Positions 10,546 to 23,783 of a DNA stretch of 64,000 nt are shown here, one piece after another. Under the pieces are notes generated by a model. It was not told where the DNA came from and did not search any database. It worked only from the letters and a program-made list of their open reading frames with translations. A program made the translations under genes and the position numbers. Position 1 is the stretch's first letter. Each line of letters begins with the position of its first letter. The DNA comes from Elymus sibiricus (taxonomy: Eukaryota; Streptophyta; Magnoliopsida; Poales; Poaceae), in NCBI GenBank assembly GCA_039707655.1, contig CM077664.1, forward strand, positions 197,030,195-197,094,194, given 5' to 3'.

Positions 10546-12460
10546 TAGTGTTTATAGAATGCTTCATGTGCTTCACTTATATCATTTGAAGTTTGGATGC
10601 CTATTTCTCTACATATAGAAAACCGTTATTTGTAGAATGCTCTTTTGCTTCACTTATACTTATTAGAGTGTGGTCTTTTGTAGAAAGAATTAAACTCTCA
10701 TGCTTCACTTATATCTATTTAGAGAGTCAACAGGAATTGGTCATTCACATGGTTAGTCATAAAATCCTACATAAAACTTGTAGATCACTGAATATGATAA
10801 GTTTGATTCCTTGCAATAGTTTTGCGATATTAAGATGGTAATATGTGGGAGGTACAAGTAGATAATTGTGGTTTAGTAAGAATATTGGTGTTAAGGTTTG
10901 TGATTCCCGAAGCATGCACGTATGGTCTGTCGTTATGCTAAGAAGTTGGATCATGATTTATTATTGATTGTCTACCTTATAAGTGGTGGTCGGGGATGAG
11001 CGATGGTCTTTTCCTACCAATATATCCCCCTAGGGGCATGCGTAGTAATACTTTGCTTCGAGGGCTAATAAACTTTCGCAATAAGTATGTGAGTTCTTTA
11101 TGACTAATGTGAGTCCATGGATTATACGCACTCTCACCCTTCCGCAATTTGCTAGCCTCTTCGGTACCGTGCATTGCCCTTTCTCACATCAAGAGTTGGT
11201 GCAAACTTCGCCGGTGCATCCAAACCCCGTGATATGATACGCTCTATCACACATAAGCATCCTTATATCTTCCTCAAAACAGCCACCATACCTACCTATT
11301 ATGGCATTTCCATAGCCATTCCGTGATATATTGCCATGCAACTTCCATTGTTTCGTTTATATGACACACATCATTATTGTCATATTGCTTTGCATAATCA
11401 TATAGCTGACATAGTATTTGTGGCTCAGCCACCGTTCATCATTATCATACATGTTACGCTAGCATCATTGCACATCCTGGTACACTGCCAGAGGCATTCA
11501 TATAGTCATATGTTTCAGTTTTATCGAGTTGTAAGTAAATAGAAGTGTGATGATCATCATTATTAGAGCATTGTCCCAGTGAGGAAAAAAAAGAAAAAAA
11601 AGAGGCAAAAAAGAGCCCAACAAAAAAAGAAAAAAAGAGAGGCCAAAAAGAGCCCAAAAAAAAGAGAAAACAAAAAAATGAGAGAAAAAGAGAGAAGGGG
11701 CAATGTTACTATCCTTTTCCACACTTGTGCTTCAAAATAGCACCATGTTTTTCATATAGAGAGTCTCCTATGTTGTCACTTTCATATAACTAGTGGGAAT
11801 TTTTCATTATAGAACTTGGCTTGTATATTTCGATGATGGGCTTCCTCAAATGCCCTGAGGTCTTCATGAACAAGCAAGTTGGATGCACACCCACTTAGTT
11901 TTTATTTTGAGCTTTCATACACTTATAGCTCTTAGTGCATCCGTTGCATGGCAATCCATACTCCTCGCATTGACATCAATTGATGGGCATCTCCATAGCC
12001 CATTGATTAGCCTCGTCGATGTGAGATTATCTTCCTTTTTTTACTTCCCCTTATTAATCTCTATCATCATTCTATTCCACCCATAGTGCTATATCCATGG
12101 CTTGTGCTCATGTATTGCGTGGGGGTTGAAAAAAATGTGAAGCACGTTAAAAAGTATGAAACAATTGTTGGGCTTGTCATCGGGGTAGTGCATGATAAAT
12201 ACTTTATGTTAAGAAGATGGAGCATGACAGGATTATATGACTTTGTAGGGATAACTTTCTTTAGCATTTTTATTTTGAAAGACATGATTGTTTATTGGTA
12301 TGCCTGAGTATTGAGTCTTTATATCAAATTATAGACTATTGCTTTGAATCACTTGTGTCTTAATATTCATGCCATGATTAGATTATATGATCAAGATTAT
12401 GCTAGGTAGCATTCCACATCAAAAATTATCTTTTTATCATTTACCTACTCGAGGACGAGC
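10546..12460 (+). mobile_element. 3' internal fragment of a tRNA-Asp-family LTR element
   Basis: It is colinear with 58380-60240: CTTCACTTATAT words, GATTCCCGAAGCATGCACG, CCCCTAGGGGCATGCG, an A-rich tract at 11583-11690 and CTACTCGAGGACGAGC at the end. It has no ORF. The polypurine tract is missing at the 12460 junction. Confidence 0.75.
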
Positions 12461-13981
12461 GTCTTCGTCGTATCTATAATTTTTTATTGTTTCATGCTAA
12501 TATTCTACAACTTTCACATACTTTTGGCAACATTTTATATTATTTTTGGGATTAACATATTTATCCAGTGCCCAGTGCCAGTTCCTGTTTGTTGCATGTT
12601 TTTTGTTTTGTAGAAAATCCATATCAAACAAAGTCCAAACGCGATGAAAATTTACAGAGATTTATTTTGAAATATATGTAATTTTTGGGAAAAAGAATCA
12701 ACGTGAGACGATGCTCGATGGGCCCACAAGCTCAAGGGGCGCGCCCCCCTATCCTGGGCGCACCTGGCAGGCTTATGGCGCCCCTATAAGGCGGTTGGGG
12801 CCCTTCTTCCGCCGCAAGAAATATAATATCCGGAAGAAAATTCTCTCAAAATTTCAGCCCAATCGGAGTTATGGATCTCCGGGAATATAAGAAACGGTTT
12901 TCGGCCAGAAAACAGGAACGCGAAACAGAAGAGAACAGAGAGAGAGATCCAATCTCGGAGGGGCTCCTGCCCTCCGGGAGCCATGGCGGCCAAGGACCAG
13001 AGGGGAAACCCTCCTCCCATCTAGGGGGGAGGCCAAGGAAGAAGAAGAAGGAGGGGGGCTCTCTCCCCCTCTCTCCCGGTGGCGCCGGAACACCGCCGGG
13101 GCAAACATCGTGTGGCGGCGATCTACTCCAACAACTCTGCCATCTTCCTCAACACCTCCATCACCTTCCCTCATCTATTTATAGCGGTCCACTCTCCCGC
13201 AACCCGCTGTACCCCCTACTTGAACATGGTGTTTTATGCTTCATATTATTTTCCAATGATGTGTTGTCATCCTATGATGTTTGAGTAGATTTTTGTTGTC
13301 CTATGGGTGATTGGTGAATTGCTATGATTGGTTTAAATTGCTTGTGGTTATGTTGTTGTCCTTTGGCGAGAGCGCGCGTGGATCACACCATAGGGTTAGT
13401 TGTATGTTGATAGGACTATGCATTGGAAGGCAAGAGTGACGGAAACTTCTTCCTACCATAGAAATTGATTCATACGGGATTGAAGGGGGACCAATATATC
13501 TTAATGCTATGGTTGGGTTTTACCTTAATGAACGTTAGTAGTTGCGGATGCTTGCTAATAGTTCCAATCATAAGTGCATAGAATTCCAAGTAAGGGATGA
13601 CATGCTAGCAGTGGGCTCTCCCACATAAAAACTTGTTATCGGTTTAGTAACTTAGCTAATTGCTTAGGGACAATTTCACAAATCCTACCACCCCTTTTCC
13701 ACACTCGCTATACTAACTTAATTGTAATTTATTTAGAACAGCACCTAATTTTTATTTTCACGTTCTTTATTATCTTGCAAACTTATCTTACTACACCTAC
13801 AAAGTACTTCTAGTTTTATTACTTGTTTCTAGGTAAAGCAAACGTTGGTGTGCGTAGAGTTGTATCGGTGGTCGATAGAACTTGAAGGGAATATTAATTC
13901 TACCTTTAGCTCCTCGTTGGGTTCGACACTCTTATTTATCGAGAAAGGCTACAAATGATCTCCTATACTTGTGGGTTATCA
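12461..13981 (+). repeat. LTR of a related family, 5' end truncated
   Basis: It starts within the usual LTR beginning (GTCTTCGTCGTATCTATAAT) and ends CTTGTGGGTTATCA. The middle is GC-rich with CGCGCC words like the other LTRs, and the end carries GTTGGGTTCGACACTC. No TSD was found. The sequence resumes at 13982 with CACACCCACTTAGTT, which matches the internal region at 11886. Confidence 0.65.
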
Positions 13982-14609
13982 CACACCCACTTAGTTGCAT
14001 TAGGAGAGCTTTCGTACACTTATAGCTCTAGTGCATCCGTTGCATGGCGATCCCTACTCCTTGCGTTGACATCGATCATAAGGCCTTCTCCATTACCTAA
14101 TGGTTAACTGCGTTGATGCAAGACTTTCTTTGTTTTTGTCTTCTTAAACCCCAATTATTATTCTATCTTTCCCTTAAGTGCGAGGCATAGGCTTGCGCCC
14201 AGCTTTACATAGGTAGTTGAGTGGTTTAATAATGCAGATAGACGATTTTGCTATTGTACCTGGTATGCCTCGGGTTAGTGTTTTTGAAGCAATCACTCAT
14301 GCATGATTTCTTTGTCTATGATAGTCATTGCTATATTCCCAACATAATATTGACATTATCTCTCTAAACATTTGGCAATTGGAAATTGGACTCCCCAAAA
14401 ATATTTCCTCTTTCTTGACCTCCATGGCAATGGAACTAAGAGGATTGCAGGTATTACTCCCATGCTAACTAACTTTTGCAAACTTGCAAGATGAAGATGG
14501 ATATCACTTTTGGACTTTGGTTTTCAATGTGTGCTTAGAGTTAGCAACAATGAGCTTAGATAGTCAACTTTCTTACTCGAGGACGAGGAAGGTTTAAGCT
14601 TGGGGAGGA
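13982..14609 (+). mobile_element. 3' internal fragment and PPT of another LTR element
   Basis: It opens with sequence like 11886-12090, then diverges. It ends with CTCGAGGACGAGGAAGG and the polypurine tract AAGCTTGGGGAGGA at about 14596-14609, just before an LTR. No ORF. Confidence 0.65.
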
Positions 14610-16388
14610 TGATGGCTCCATATTTTTACGCATCTTTAGGGCTCATTTGTTGCACATTATCTCTGTATATCAAGTCATATCATGTTCCATTGAGCCAATT
14701 ATATGTCCATATGCATGATTTCCAGTTTTTGTCCTTTTCACCGTGAGCATTGCATAATCTTTATTATTTGTTAGTTTTTATTAGTTTTATTTGTCTTTGT
14801 GTGTCTTGTAGGTGAGATGGACTTCCCAAACACTTAGCACGATGAAAGGAGTTCAAACGGTGGACATCCAGGACCCAGACTTAGCCATTTCGAAGGTGGA
14901 AAAAGCCATTTTTCCAAAGTGCTCCAAATCAATATCTAAAACCACAAATGGATCGGCGTCGTTCATACGAATTCAACGGGCCCAAGAATGTCAAATTCCG
15001 AGTTCGTATGAAGAAATGGTGGCCAATTTACCGAAGGGAGGCAGCAGAAGAAAGCGGTACAAAATACGGCGTTTCATACGACCGCGTGCGGTCGTTTGAG
15101 CGCCCGTATGGAGTCCAGACAGCACCGAAAGTTGCCTCTCGTGACGGGATTCTTCGTGGATTTCGTACCCATTTATTCCCACGACTTCCTTGGACTTCAA
15201 GGGATGATTTGGGAGAGGATAAGGCTCATCTAGAGCCCTTGGATCAAAGGAGAGATGCTAAATCAACGGAGGAGGCTATGGGAGAGCTCTTATATATTCA
15301 TCTTCAACCCTAGCCGCCGCCATCACATCTCACCACGTCTCATTCATCATATCATCTCCAAGTCCAGCCACCATCCACCTCAATAACACCATTGTTGCAA
15401 CCTTGAAGGAGACCGGAAGGGAGCTGCCACGGTGGGGCGCGGCCATGGCCCGCCGCCGCCACGCCGCCGTCATCGCCATCACCATATGCGTCGCCGCCAT
15501 CATCACCACCATCACCATCCCTTCTTCCTCCTCCATCATGGTGTCCGTGATGGGTTGTAACAACTCTTGAACCCCCTTTATATGTGATGTTATTTGAGTA
15601 ATTGTTGGCTATGGGTCGGTCGATTAGTAAGTGGTTATTTGGTATGTGTTGTCTAATTATGCGTGTTGCTTTGTGTTGCTTATTTACCTTCGGTAATTTA
15701 GTGATGGGAGATGTCCTATCCATTGGCGTAGTTGGAGACATCCAACTCCCTAGGCCACACATGAAGTATATAGATGGTTGTGGAAACCGATTGACCTATG
15801 ACGTGACAGGTGCAAATATCTTGAGGGGAACACAATTATTCTACAAGCACGGTTGTCCATAGAACCTAATGCCTTTGTCCGGTCCTCAAACCACTAGGAC
15901 TTTAATATCTTTGCATTAGCCGCCTCAGGTACGGGACAAGAAGTAGGATGAATGAGTTATCTCAATATAGCGCGTCTTGAGAGATAATGTTATGTGAGGG
16001 ACCGCCCACCAGAAGTAGACCATCGTATCCTATAATGCAGGTACTGACTTAGTCACAACGTGGCATAGTCGTAATACCCTAACTCCATTCTGCGCCCGTA
16101 CCGAACGAGGCCGTACCTAGATGCCAGCAATCTCATCTAAAACATCACATATTTCTCTTAGTTTATTTCTTCTGTTTAGTTTAGTATTTATTTTCCGTTC
16201 TCCCTAGTACTTAGTTTAATTCCTACTTTTTACCGTTCCCTTGCAACTTACTTAAGTGAGATATTTCCAAACTCCGGTTTGGGTGTGAGCGTGGTTGTGT
16301 TAGTGACAACACAGCTGCGGGTATTTTAATGCCATCCTATTCGCTCCCTGTGGGATCGACAAACCTTACTTATCACGAAATTGCTACA
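14610..16388 (+). repeat. LTR of a second Ty3/gypsy-like family
   Basis: It starts TGATGGCTCCATATTTTTAC right after a polypurine tract and ends near CGAAATTGCTACA, so it is probably a 3' LTR of about 1.78 kb. It contains the perfect palindrome CGACCGCGTGCGGTCG (15079-15094). GC-rich trinucleotide repeats at 15430-15530 make spurious ORFs. The 5' partner is not in the window. Confidence 0.6.
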
Positions 16389-16896
16389 TAGCCCTGTGCA
16401 CTTGCAGGACATCAGTCCCCTTTATAAAAGTTGTTCAGGTGGACGAGGCGCCTCGGAATTCATGCCATATGACCGCTCATACGAGCGCTCGCGGTCATAT
16501 GGAACGCCGTCTTTTGTGTTGTCTTTGCCGGTGCGCCTCCTGATGAATTCTTCTATCTCCATTTCCAATCCTTTCCTTGTTCACACGTGATTTCTTCCCT
16601 TTTTAGCCCATTTCCTGTGGAAACACATCAAAGAGAGGATTTGTGGAATCCTTTGCATTCATTAGTCATTAGTACCAATATCGGAGCGAATATCTCGGTT
16701 TTAATGAAATATATCGGTTTAAACAAAGGGTGAATGAGTGTAAAAATATCACTCATCAAAGACCGTATGCTTGCAATCTGTGGAGAGGTCGTGCTTTCGG
16801 TCTTATGTTCAAGGGATCGTTCATCGACGGTTCGAGGGATTTCATGTACGATCTACACCGACTCGTCTTCTTCCGCTGCAGCTCGGAGTTGGTAAC
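16389..16896. other. Unassigned repeat-like segment
   Basis: About 500 bp with no credible ORF. It contains a perfect 12-bp-arm hairpin (16465-16502) whose GACCGC/GCGGTC core also occurs in the LTR at 15079. It may be a fragment of the same LTR family. Confidence 0.35.
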
Positions 16897-17840
16897 TGCT
16901 ACTTGTGAGCTGTGTTGAGATTTTCCCTGAAGAGGAAGGGTGAAGAAATATAGTAGCGGATAAGTATTTCCCTCAGTAGAGAACCAAGGTTATCGAACCA
17001 ATAGGAGAACCATGCAAACACTCCTTAGCAGTACCTGCACACACAAGAGCAAATACTTGCACCCAACGCAGGCATGAGGGTTGTCAATCCCCTTGTACTC
17101 GTTAATTGCAAGGATTAAATCTGGTAGTGGTAGATAGATAAATTACAAAGTAAAATAAAAGTAAATAAATTACAGCAAGGTATTTTTGCTTTTTGTAATA
17201 TGATTAAAATAGACCCGGGGGCCATAGTTTTCACTAGAGGCATCTCTCTCATAAAAATAGCATACGGTGGGTAGACAAATTACTGTTGGGCAATTGATAG
17301 AAAAGCGCATAGTTATGACGTTATTCATGGCATGATCATGTATATAGGCATTACGTCCGTGAGAAAGTAGACCGACTCCTGCCTGCATCTACTACTATTA
17401 CTCCACCCCTCGACCGCTATCCAGCATGCATCTTAAGGTATTAAGTTCATAACAAACAGAGTAATGCTTGAAGCATGATGACATAATGTAGAGAGAATGA
17501 AACCAAACAATATGATTAAACCCCGTCGTTTTACCCTTAGCAGCAACAATACAAATACGTGCCTCGCTACCCCTTCTGTCACGAGGTGAGGACACCGCAA
17601 GATTGAACCTACTACTATGCACCACTTCCACTGAAGATCAATGAATCAACTTGGCCAAAGAAAACCCATAGATCGGAAAGCATTACATAGCTATAACCAT
17701 CATACATAATAAAGTTCAGAAAAGACTCAATTACTTTCAATGAATAATCTGATCATAAACCCACAATTCATCGAATCCCAACAAACACCGCAAAAGAAGA
17801 TTACATCGAATCGATCTCCGAAGAGAACATTGTATTGAAG

Positions 17841-17886
<46 letters not shown>

Positions 17887-17928
17887 TCTATAGCTAATCA
17901 CTATGGATTAGCTAGATGGCTCCTAGGG
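16897..17928 (-). repeat. Truncated minus-strand LTR of the tRNA-Asp family
   Basis: TGCTACTTGTGAGCTG is the reverse complement of the LTR end. Homology continues to 17928, where a second minus-strand LTR begins. It contains the expanded (GA)n tract. The rest of this LTR is missing or lies beyond the nest. Confidence 0.8.
17844..17881. repeat. (AG)n microsatellite
   Basis: About 19 AG units inside an LTR, at a place where other copies have TCTCTCTC of 4-9 units (24482-24500, 42726-42742). Confidence 0.95.
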
Positions 17929-18879
17929 TGCTACTTGTGAGTTGCGTTGGGATTTTCCCCGAAGAGGAAGGGTGAAGCAATATAGTAGCGGATAGTATTT
18001 CCCTCAGTAGAGAACCAAGGTTATCGAACCAATAGGAGATTCACGCAAACAAAGGTCGACAGTACCTACACACACAAACAAAATACTTGCACGCAACGCG
18101 GACAAGAGGGTTGTCAATCCCCTTGTACTCATTAATTGCAAGGATTAATTCTGATAGTGATAGATATATAAATTGCAAAATATATAAAAAGGAAATAAAT
18201 TGCAGCGGGCTTTTTAGGGTTTTAGTAAATATGTTGAATGGACCCGGGGGCCATAGTTTTCACTAAAGGCATCTCTCTCAAGAACATAGCATACGGTAGG
18301 TAAACAAATTACTGTTGGGCAATTAATAGCAAAGCGCATGGTTATGATGTTATTCATGGCATGATCAGTACATAAGCATTACGTCCGTGACAAGTAGACC
18401 GAAATGATTATGCATCTACTACTATTACTCCACCCCTCGACCACTATCCAGCATGCATATTAAGGTATTAAGTTCATAACAAACAGAGTAATGCTTGAAG
18501 CATGATGACATAATGTAGACAAAATAAGACCAATCAATATGATTAAACCCCGTTGTTTTACTCTTAGTAGCAACAATACAAATACGTGCCTCGCTACCCT
18601 TTCTTTCACGAGGTGAGGACACCACAAGATTGAACCACTACTGCAGAAATGGCTAGCAGTGACGGGTGCAAAATGGCCATAAGTGGCGGGCTACGGGCCC
18701 AAGCAAGCCCGCCACTGACCTCCCGCTACTAGTAAAAGGCCACCAATGACGGGCGGGCCGCCCGCCACTATTAATCAGTTAGCAGTGGCAGGCGCAAAAG
18801 CTTGCCCGCCACTAGTAACTCGAATACCACTAGCGGTTTTACTTTATACCAGTGGCGTGCACCTAGTCCTGCCCGCCAC

Positions 18880-20390
18880 TTCTAGTTGTTTCAGGATTTT
18901 AAAAAAAAATACCATACCTGTACTATGATGTACAGAGTATAGTTTCTGTAATACATAGTATTATCAGCTGAACATACATATAACATATTGGCTGCATGGA
19001 GTATACAAATTTACATTCATCATCATTGATATACAAATTTACATAGGCTAGCATGGAGGGCACACACATATCATCAATGTTCTAATCGACAAGAAATAAA
19101 ATAGGAAGAACGGAAGGGCCGCGAACAGGGTAGGCGTTGCTCCTCCTAGTAGCCTTCTGCTCACTAGTTCTTTCCTGGTTGGATCTCACCTGCAAAAGAA
19201 AACGAATATGAAGCCATGAAGCTGTGAATCCATGAACCAGATAAAAAATGATCATCCACGGGTGAGAATCCACCTGATGTGCATCTAACAAAGAATGAAT
19301 CTAGCATGTTTATCTTGTTCATTCTGGATTATTTTTAGAAGAGATGTATGCATCACTGCTATAAGAGAAAGAACTTCTATATAAGACAAGGTAATGTTGC
19401 ACATTTAACATCTTAAGTACAGGAGGAGAAATCATTTCTTAGCATGTAAACTCCTACAAGCTTGAAAAGTTACTCTATGAACTACAAAATATTTAATACA
19501 TCAAGAACACTCAACATTAATTGCCCATCATACATAATACTTATTGGGTTAATAATCTGCAGCTGTGTGTATTTTTAGTTACTGGAATATCCACTTGCTA
19601 TTGTGAAACATCAATACTCAGCATGTTTAGAAAACTTTTATCTTCTTCCATGCATAATAGATACAGGCATCATATAATAGCAAAAATTGTAGTAGCAGCA
19701 AGCGAACGGCACACCTCTATCTGAACTATCAAGTAAAAAAGTAGTAGTAGCAGCATTGGATAAATTAAATCCAGTCACACCACTATCATCACAACACTGC
19801 ATATAACAAGTTCATCAATGCATTTGCCTTAACCTCGACGGTCCACCAAGGAATTAGCATCGGCACCCAAATCTCCCGAACCTGTAGTTCAGTTCAGACT
19901 AGCTTATTTCAGCAGCAACTTTGACCAACAGTATACAGTAGTGCAATTAGTACTGGTAAAAGAAAACATGTAGGCACGCGCATATAGAAAGAAAAAAGGA
20001 AGTAAATGGGGTACAGAATAAAAGAAATACAGAACATCTAACCACTATCTGTACAACTGAATGAATCATATCTTCCATGGATCCGATAAAAGATCTTTTG
20101 GATACAACACAAAAAGAGATAACATTATAATTAATTAAACAAAGAAATCGTCATGGCAAGCTGGACACATAACTAGCTAACTCTGGTGAACTAGTAGACT
20201 ACAGTTAGCTTGCAACATGTGGCTAGCTTAAGGGACATGTGTTGTTTACAACAGCTAGAGGCAATACTTTGATAATTTCAAAACCATGGTATCTTATTCT
20301 TATACCAACAAGCTAAAATACTGCAGTTTTTCAATACTTCAGTTTTTATGACAGTTTGTTGCCAAACACAGTCGTAATCTTTTTCATCAT
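18880..20390. other. AT-rich left interior of the CACTA element
   Basis: About 1.5 kb of AT-rich sequence after the left subterminal repeats. It could include untranslated or intronic parts of a minus-strand transcript, but no exon can be defended. Confidence 0.4.
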
Positions 20391-20575
20391 TTGTGCAGAG
20401 AGGGGGTTGCTTGTGTGGAAGCATCGCTTACCCGCAGACCCATGTCGATCGACACTAGCTGCTGCGGCCGTGGCCATAGCCACCATCATGGACCATGCCG
20501 CCGCCGGGGCCGTGGACATGCGAGAGGCCGTGGTAGGCGACGGACAGGACCAGCCAAGGTCGCCTGTGTAACAAG
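20391..20575. other. GC-rich exon-like block inside the CACTA element
   Basis: A sharply GC-rich island in AT-rich DNA. On the minus strand one frame ends with a Gly/His-rich tail (HDGGYGHGRSS and stop). It could be the last exon of a captured gene; product unknown. Confidence 0.3.
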
Positions 20576-20939
20576 CATTACATCAATCACATTATCATGG
20601 TATAAATCCGGAACACAAGTATCTATATGCATGAATAGCAATGGGAAATTATATGATAGTACTCGAGCATTATATCAATCAAATCCTCATGGCATAAAAA
20701 TACTGCCACTCCCATTGAAAAGAATACCTATGACATAATTAGATAACTTGGTCCAGCAAAGAAACAAATTTTAATATAACAATCCCCACAGGTCGTGAGA
20801 TCTCTATCCTTATTAACTAGAGACTGCAAACAAACAAGAAGTTCAAGTGTTGTTTCTTAGTTAATGAGTTGACTGAACTAAATATCATATAAAACTCAAG
20901 TAAATGAAAAGTTGATTGAACTAAATATCATATATTTTT

Positions 20940-21865
20940 GGGCCATTTGCATTTCTATCCCTAACTTGAACCACCTACTCATATTTGCCCCTAATTTCGA
21001 AGCCTGCTCAAATTTGCCCCTCTGCCATTATGTGCACATATAGAAATGCCCTTCTGTGCCGTTACCGTCCGGTCAAAGGGCTTTGACCGTCCTGAAAAAA
21101 ATAGCAAAAAAATTCTAAAAAATCTAAAATTTTGTGGGATCGAAGATACTCATGTGCGCAAGGTGCGTGCAATTTTTCGTGCTGTTTGGACATTCCAGGA
21201 GCTCATGGCGAGGAAAAACAGTAAATTTGTATGCTTGTGAACAGTAAATTTGAAATAAAACAGCAAGAAAATTCAAAAAAATATGAAATTTTTTGGCATC
21301 AAAGAGGCTTGGGTGCACAAGGTGCTTGCAAGTGTTTGTGATCAAATGGCATGCGAGGAGCTCTAGCAAAAAAAAACAAAATAGTCATTTTTTCCAAAGT
21401 TTTTTCCCGAGCCAAATTTTGTTTTTTTCTCCACGAGCTCCTACAATGTCCAAACACAACAAAAATTTGCACGGACCTTGCGGACCCGGGCCTCTTTGAT
21501 GCCAAAATTTTTCATATTTTTCTGAATTTTCTTGCTATTTTTTTGAATTTACTGTTCACAGCGTATATATTTACTGTTTTTCCTTCGCCACGAGCTCCTG
21601 GAATGTCCAAACAGCACGAAAATTTGCACGCACCTTGCGAACCTGAGTATCTTTGATCCCACAAAATTTCAGATTTTTTAGATTTTTTTTGCTATTTTTT
21701 CAGGACGGTCAAAGCCCTTTGACCGGCTTTGACTGGACGGTAACGGCACAGAAGGGCATTTCTATAAGTACACATAACGGCAGAGGGGCAAATTTGAGCA
21801 GACTTCAGAATTAGGGGCAAATATGAGTAGTGGGTTCGAGTTAGGGGCACAAATGTATAAAACCT
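20940..21865. mobile_element. Foldback (Mutator-type) element, copy 1
   Basis: A long inverted repeat of about 0.93 kb: the left half (ATTTGCCCCTAATTTCGAAG) is mirrored at the right end. It is homologous along its whole length to 47501-48414. The flanks TATATTTTT and TACATTTTT agree at 8 of 9 positions. Each arm holds two tandem units with the word GGTGCGTGCAA or a variant. No ORF. Confidence 0.85.
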
Positions 21866-22998
21866 TACATTTTTATATTCTCCTTCAAAGAACATGAAAG
21901 CTAAATGATCAATGTACATAATAACATAGTTTGTGGAATAACAACCAGAAACGGACATGTCTATCCAGAAGAAAAAAAATCACATCTTGCAATGAGGCTT
22001 TTTTAAATATGGCTGCTGTAATACAAGCAGAATTACAAGCATCGTATACTAGTTCTATCTATCCACTATTTTCCCCTTGTGAAGCAAGCACCAAACAGCA
22101 CATAACAATTAAATTGCACATTTAATTGAACCAAGGCCTGCTGTTGTGTCCAGAACAATTGCATTCAAATAAAATTGTACATTCAAATTGTTGTGTCCAG
22201 AATTTGCAAGTGAGCAGATCTGCTAGGGGTAGAAAGAGAGGACCTTCCATGGCGTCCTGTAGTAGCAGGTAGGAGCAGCTCCTCCTATCCATGTCCCTCC
22301 TCTCCCTCTTGAATTCCTTCACACAAGCAACACATGCATCAGATCTTGGGGGAGATGAAGATAAGTAGAAGAAAAAAGAAGAAGATATGGACAGGGGGGA
22401 TTGGTTATTTCAGAGTAACGCATGTCAAATGAACGAGAGCATTGTAATTCATTCTTTGACCGATCATTACTTCAACAATATGTAGGTAGAGTGGTTCAAT
22501 ATTCCTATAATAAGATTCACCTTCAAAGCTACTTTCTTATGGTTGTGGTTTTGTTAGGATAATGCCCCTACTGTATTAGGATGGAGTAAAAAAGAATATG
22601 CCATAACCATTGCAAATTGAACAAGGATAAGAAACCGACGAATAAGGACCTTTGTGCTCTAGTAATTAATTGTGTAAAAACATTTCGGAAATTGTATTAA
22701 GCTAGCATTGCGTCGTTCGAGATTGTTGTTTCCATTTTGCAACGGTGATCTGGAAAGAGGAAACAAAAATAGCTGGTCTCTCTGGTCGCTGCACTACGCA
22801 TGGTCGGTTCAACTAGCTGCCGGTATGCTTCTCTTTTTTGGCAGCTCGTGATTCAGTCCACATGCAGGGCCCTCCGTGAATTGTTTTTCTGGGTTGCACT
22901 TCATAATACAGTGTATATTAGGCAGGTTCTTCCATAGTTCTGGTTTCTACTGAGGCTACCACTAATTACTAACAGTGTATGTAACTACAAATCAGTAG

Positions 22999-23783
22999 CT
23001 AGATGACCACCACCACAACAAATGAGCACCAACATTTGGTCATCCACGTGATGGTCAGCAAGGAATCAATAATGGCACCAAGGCCAAACCCTATCATGGC
23101 AGCGGCCGGAGGCGGGCAACAGAGGAGCGGAGAGGGGCTCACCATGGGGGTGTTGTAGCCGATGCCGTTCACAGCCACCACCTGCTGTGGTGGGTCATCG
23201 TGGCCGTGCTTGAGGTCGGGCAGGACCACTTCGTCGCCTTGGAGCAGAGCAGGGCCGCCGGCTAGGTCCGCCCCTCCTCCTCCTCCAGCAGGACAAGTCC
23301 GGCGCCCTCCTGCTGTCGTCGTCGTCTCCGCGTCATGGTGACCTGCAGCAAAGGGAAGGATAGGAGGTGAAAGTGAGGTGAGGTGGGGAGAAAGAATCAG
23401 GACGAGGGGGGGAGTACCTACCCAGCCACGCCGGTGCTGGATCCAGCGCCCTCTGGCCTCGCCGTCGCTGGATGTGGCGGATCCCGGCGAAGATTAGGGG
23501 TGATGCTCGAAACCCTAGCTAGCCACGGGGGAGGGTGAAGGGCTTGAGCTCCGGATCTGGTCGGAGGGGAGGAAGGAGCGGACCGTGGGGAACTCGGGGG
23601 GGTGCTGTGCGCCGCCGGTACTCGCCGAAACCGGTCGCCGTGGGTGGTGGCGGCGGTGAGGGAGAGGGGTTCACGGGGGTAAGGGATTGACGAGATAGAC
23701 GGGTGGCTATGTGTGTGCGGTGGGTGGCTCTTTTTCTTTTTCTTTTTTTTTATTCTTTTCTTTAGATGGATTTTTTTTAGCAA
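22999..23783 (-). other. GC-rich gene-like segment, possibly captured by the CACTA element
   Basis: Read on the minus strand, a GC-rich leader (about 23700-23420) ends at a plausible donor (GGCTGG|GTAGGT). A pyrimidine-rich tract ending CTGCAG follows, then an open segment containing GDEVVLPDLKHGHDDPPQQ and NGIGYNTPM before a GTGAGC donor at about 23144. The exon/intron look and base composition contrast with the rest of the transposon. The protein is not recognised and no complete ORF is present. Confidence 0.4.

Noticed and set aside
11454..11722. Phe-rich minus-strand ORFs
   Set aside because: Translation of an A-rich low-complexity tract in a retrotransposon 3' region.
15330..15762. His/Asp/Gly-rich ORFs on the minus strand within the LTR at 14610
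   Set aside because: They are created by CCN/CAN trinucleotide repeats; no start context or domain.
21124..21656. ORFs of 68-101 codons in the foldback element
   Set aside because: They come in mirror pairs from the inverted repeat and have no independent support.
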